Source: Alsobacter sp045348435 (GTDB lineage: Bacteria > Pseudomonadota > Alphaproteobacteria > Rhizobiales > Beijerinckiaceae). Taken from it: a stretch of 64,000 nucleotides of DNA. Positions 61,842-64,000 of the stretch are shown one piece after another. Below the pieces are notes generated by a model that was not told the origin of the DNA, did no database searches, and worked only from the letters and a program-made list of their open reading frames with translations. Every line of letters begins with the position of its first letter. Positions within the stretch are counted from its first letter, which is position 1. A program made the translations under genes and the position numbers. The DNA lies in assembly GCF_045348435.1 (NCBI RefSeq), contig NZ_CP157484.1:4774001-4838000 (forward strand), written 5' to 3'.

Positions 61842-61854
61842 TGACGGCGGGACC

Positions 61855-62271
61855 TCACAGCCCGCCCATCTGGCGCACCACGTCCCACTCCTCGTCGGTC
61901 ACGGGCTGCACCGAAAGCCGCATGCTGGTGACCAGCGCCATCTTGGCGAGCTTCGGCTCCGCCTTCACGGCCGCCAGCGTCACCGGCCGCGGCAGCGGCT
62001 CCACGGCCTTGATGTCGACCATGACCCAGGGCGAGCCCTCCGGCGCCGTGTGGTCCGGATAGGCCTCGCGGATCACCTCGACGACGCCGACGATCTCCTT
62101 GCCCTCGTTGGAATGGTAGAAGAACCCCCGGTCGCCGAGTTTCATGGCCCGCAGGTTGAGCTTGGCGAGGTGGTTGCGCACGCCGTTCCAGTGCGTGCCC
62201 TTGTCGCCCTCCGCAACGAGGGCGTCCCACGAGAAGACGTCGGGTTCGGACTTGTAGAGCCAATGGGCCAT
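61855..62271 (-). CDS. EVE domain protein
   Basis: A 138-residue EVE/PUA-like protein: WLYKSEPDVFSWD at the start, GVRNHLAKLNLRAMKLGD and FFYHSNEGKEIVGVVEVIREAYPD. EVE domains bind modified bases in DNA or RNA. It is convergent with the toxin gene, 13 bp apart, and upstream of nothing obvious; a general RNA/DNA-binding role is all that can be said. Confidence 0.9.
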   Translation of the reverse strand: MAHWLYKSEPDVFSWDALVAEGDKGTHWNGVRNHLAKLNLRAMKLGDRGFFYHSNEGKEIVGVVEVIREAYPDHTAPEGSPWVMVDIKAVEPLPRPVTLAAVKAEPKLAKMALVTSMRLSVQPVTDEEWDVVRQMGGL

Positions 62272-62325
62272 GCGGGGCGTTCCGGGATGCGTGAACCACT
62301 TCTAGCGGAAGCGAGGCAGGCGGCG

Positions 62326-63477
62326 CTACTCCAGCCCGGCGATCGCCCGGGCGAAGTCGCGGGCCTCGAAGGGCTCCAGGTCGTCGACGCCCTCGCCGAC
62401 GCCGATGAAATGCACCGGCAGGCCGAATTTCGCCGCCAGCGCCACCAGGATGCCGCCCCGGGCGGTGCCGTCGAGCTTGGTCATCACCAGGCCGGTCACG
62501 CCGGCGATCTTGCCGAAGATCTCGGCCTGCGACAGCGCGTTCTGCCCCACGGTGGCGTCCAGCACCAGCAGCACCGCATGCGGGGCGCTGGCGTCCATCT
62601 TGCGGATGACGCGGACGATCTTCTCCAGCTCGGCCATCAGCTCGGCGCGGTTCTGCAGCCGGCCCGCGGTGTCGATGAGCAGCACGTCCGTTTCGGCCTC
62701 GCGCGCCTGGGTGAGGGCGTCGAAGGCGAGCCCGGCGGCGTCCGCGCCCTGCGGGCGGGACACCACCGGCGCGCCGGTGCGGTCGCCCCACACTTTCAGC
62801 TGCTCGATCGCGGCGGCCCGGAAGGTGTCGCCCGCGGCCAGCATCAGGCTCTTGCCCTCGCGCCGGAACTTGGCCGCGAGCTTGCCGATCGTGGTGGTCT
62901 TGCCGGAGCCGTTGACGCCGACCATCAGGATGACGAACGGCTTCTTCGTCGCGTCGATCACGAGCGGCCGGGCCACGGGCGCGAGCGCGCGCTCCACTTC
63001 GGCGGCGAGGATCTGCTTCACCTCCTCGGGCGCGATATCCTTGCCGTAGCGGCCCTTGCCGACCGCCTCGACGATGCGCGACGACACGTCGACCCCCAGA
63101 TCGGCCTGGACGAGGATGTCCTCCAGCTCCTCCAGCGTGTCAGCGTCGAGCTTGCGCTTGGTGAAGATGTCCGTGATGCCGCCGCCGATGGCGGAGGACG
63201 AGCGCGACAGCCCCTCCTTGAGGCGCGTCCACCAGGAGCGCCGGCCGCCGGCGGGCTCGGCGGCGGGCGCCTCCTCGGCGAAGGGCGAGGGCGTCTCGGG
63301 CAACCGGAACCCGCCCGGGCCGACGGCCGGGATCGACTCCGGGACGGCCTCGGTCTCCGGCGCGAGAGCCTCGGCCGCGGCGGACGGCTCGGCGGCGGGC
63401 TCGGACGCCGGGGCGGGCTGCTCGCGCCCGAACAGGCGGGAGAAAAATCCGGGCTTCTTCTCGGTCTCGTCGGTCAT
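62326..63477 (-). CDS. ftsY: FtsY, signal recognition particle receptor
   Basis: The SRP receptor GTPase (383 aa). N-terminal KPGFFSRLFG is an amphipathic membrane-targeting segment, followed by a 65-residue acidic, Ala/Pro/Glu-rich A domain, then the NG domain: GVNGSGKTTTIGKLAAKF (G1), DTFRAAAIEQL (G2), DTAGRLQNR (G3), TKLDGTARGG (G4). It guides membrane-protein insertion, relevant for a cell with extensive photosynthetic membrane. ATG 63477. Confidence 0.96.
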   Translation of the reverse strand: MTDETEKKPGFFSRLFGREQPAPASEPAAEPSAAAEALAPETEAVPESIPAVGPGGFRLPETPSPFAEEAPAAEPAGGRRSWWTRLKEGLSRSSSAIGGGITDIFTKRKLDADTLEELEDILVQADLGVDVSSRIVEAVGKGRYGKDIAPEEVKQILAAEVERALAPVARPLVIDATKKPFVILMVGVNGSGKTTTIGKLAAKFRREGKSLMLAAGDTFRAAAIEQLKVWGDRTGAPVVSRPQGADAAGLAFDALTQAREAETDVLLIDTAGRLQNRAELMAELEKIVRVIRKMDASAPHAVLLVLDATVGQNALSQAEIFGKIAGVTGLVMTKLDGTARGGILVALAAKFGLPVHFIGVGEGVDDLEPFEARDFARAIAGLE

Positions 63478-63528
63478 TGGGCCTCGATAGCGGTTTCGCG
63501 CCGCGGCCGGAAGGGATAAGCCCCAGAT

Positions 63529-64000
63529 ATGTCGTCCCACCCCCTCGATCCACCCGCCGCGCCGGCGAGGCCGAACCGTCCCGCCCTGGACCTGGAGGCC
63601 CGCCTGCTGCACCGCGACGGGCTGTTGCTGATCCTCGACAAGCCCGCCGGCGTGCCGGTGCATCGCGGTCCGAAGGGCGACCGGCCGGGCGAGATCAACC
63701 TGGAGCAGTTCTTCGACCAGTTGATGTTCGGCCTGCCGCGCGCGCCCTCTTTGGCCCATCGGCTCGACAAGGACACCTCCGGCTGCCTGGTGCTGGGACG
63801 CCACCGCAAGGCGCTGGAGAAGCTCGGCCTCCTGTTCAAGCAGGGCAAGGTCGACAAGACCTACTGGGCCGTGGTGGAGGGCGAGCCGGCCGGGGACGCC
63901 GGCGAGATCGACCTGGCCCTCGGCCGCCTCGACGAGAGCCGCGGCTGGTGGATGAAGGCGGATCCAGCGGGCCTGCCCTCCCGCACGCTCTGGCGCGTTC
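63529..64000 (+). CDS. RluA-family pseudouridine synthase (3' end outside the window)
   Basis: The first 157 residues of an RNA pseudouridine synthase. LLLILDKPAGVPVHRGP and the catalytic-Asp motif AHRLDKDTSGCLVLG are visible, followed by GKVDKTYWAVVEG. It makes pseudouridine in rRNA or tRNA; which site cannot be told. It begins 52 bp from the divergent ftsY and runs off the window end, so it is incomplete here. Confidence 0.9.
   Translation, partial: MSSHPLDPPAAPARPNRPALDLEARLLHRDGLLLILDKPAGVPVHRGPKGDRPGEINLEQFFDQLMFGLPRAPSLAHRLDKDTSGCLVLGRHRKALEKLGLLFKQGKVDKTYWAVVEGEPAGDAGEIDLALGRLDESRGWWMKADPAGLPSRTLWRV

Overview
The window is about 64 kb of very GC-rich DNA from a phototrophic alphaproteobacterium. 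The first 27 kb are a photosynthesis gene cluster (PGC) of the purple-bacterial type. The flanking genes point to the Hyphomicrobiales/Rhizobiales: a DUF1236 secreted protein, SDHAF4, linked EpmA/EpmB/EF-P, an IS630-type element and Rhizobiales-like palindromic repeats. This placement is inference. An oxygen-dependent cyclase (acsF with a bciE-like partner), no visible bchE, and crtC, crtD and crtF together suggest an organism that makes bacteriochlorophyll a in air and the spirilloxanthin carotenoid series.

PGC layout. At 1-4816 (+) is the end of a puh operon: puhA (3' end only), puhB, puhC, bciE-like, acsF, puhE, hemA, mostly with overlapping start and stop codons. At 5033-16021 (-) is a continuous superoperon crtE-crtF-bchC-bchX-bchY-bchZ-pufQ-pufB-pufA-pufL-pufM-pufC. 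It covers early carotenoid synthesis, chlorophyllide reductase, LH1, and the reaction centre with a tetraheme cytochrome, and ends in a clear terminator. crtD-crtC (+) diverge from crtE across two overlapping TGT-N12-ACA-type (PpsR/CrtJ) sites. At 18604-26286 (-) is ispH-bchI-bchD-bchO-crtI-crtB plus a 46-codon membrane ORF. bchG (+) diverges from ispH across another TGT-N12-ACA site. The bchFNBHLM genes presumably lie left of the window; bchP and pucC are not beside bchG.

Accessory region. At 27362-38495 are a micro-ORF, a hydrolase-polytopic membrane fusion, a cupin, and a tightly coupled eight-gene operon. That operon encodes an oligopeptide/glutathione-type ABC importer with an SDR, a NodB/PuuE-like hydrolase and a cytoplasmic gamma-glutamyltransferase between its permease and ATPase genes. 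At 38492-47329 are stress and envelope functions: a membrane protein with a zinc alcohol dehydrogenase, DUF1236, a universal stress protein, an IS630-family element at 42709-43759, a glutamine amidotransferase, a TerB-like protein, small secreted proteins and an L,D-transpeptidase.

Housekeeping region. At 47518-64000 are an EF-P modification module (epmB, epmA, efp), purH with a heparinase-like gene, a 0.6-kb structured intergenic region, a second L,D-transpeptidase, cfa, an OmpW porin, SDHAF4, an RsmB-like methyltransferase, acs, a decayed YefM/YoeB toxin-antitoxin pair, an EVE protein, ftsY and a truncated RluA-type pseudouridine synthase. No tRNA, rRNA, CRISPR array or prophage was recognised.
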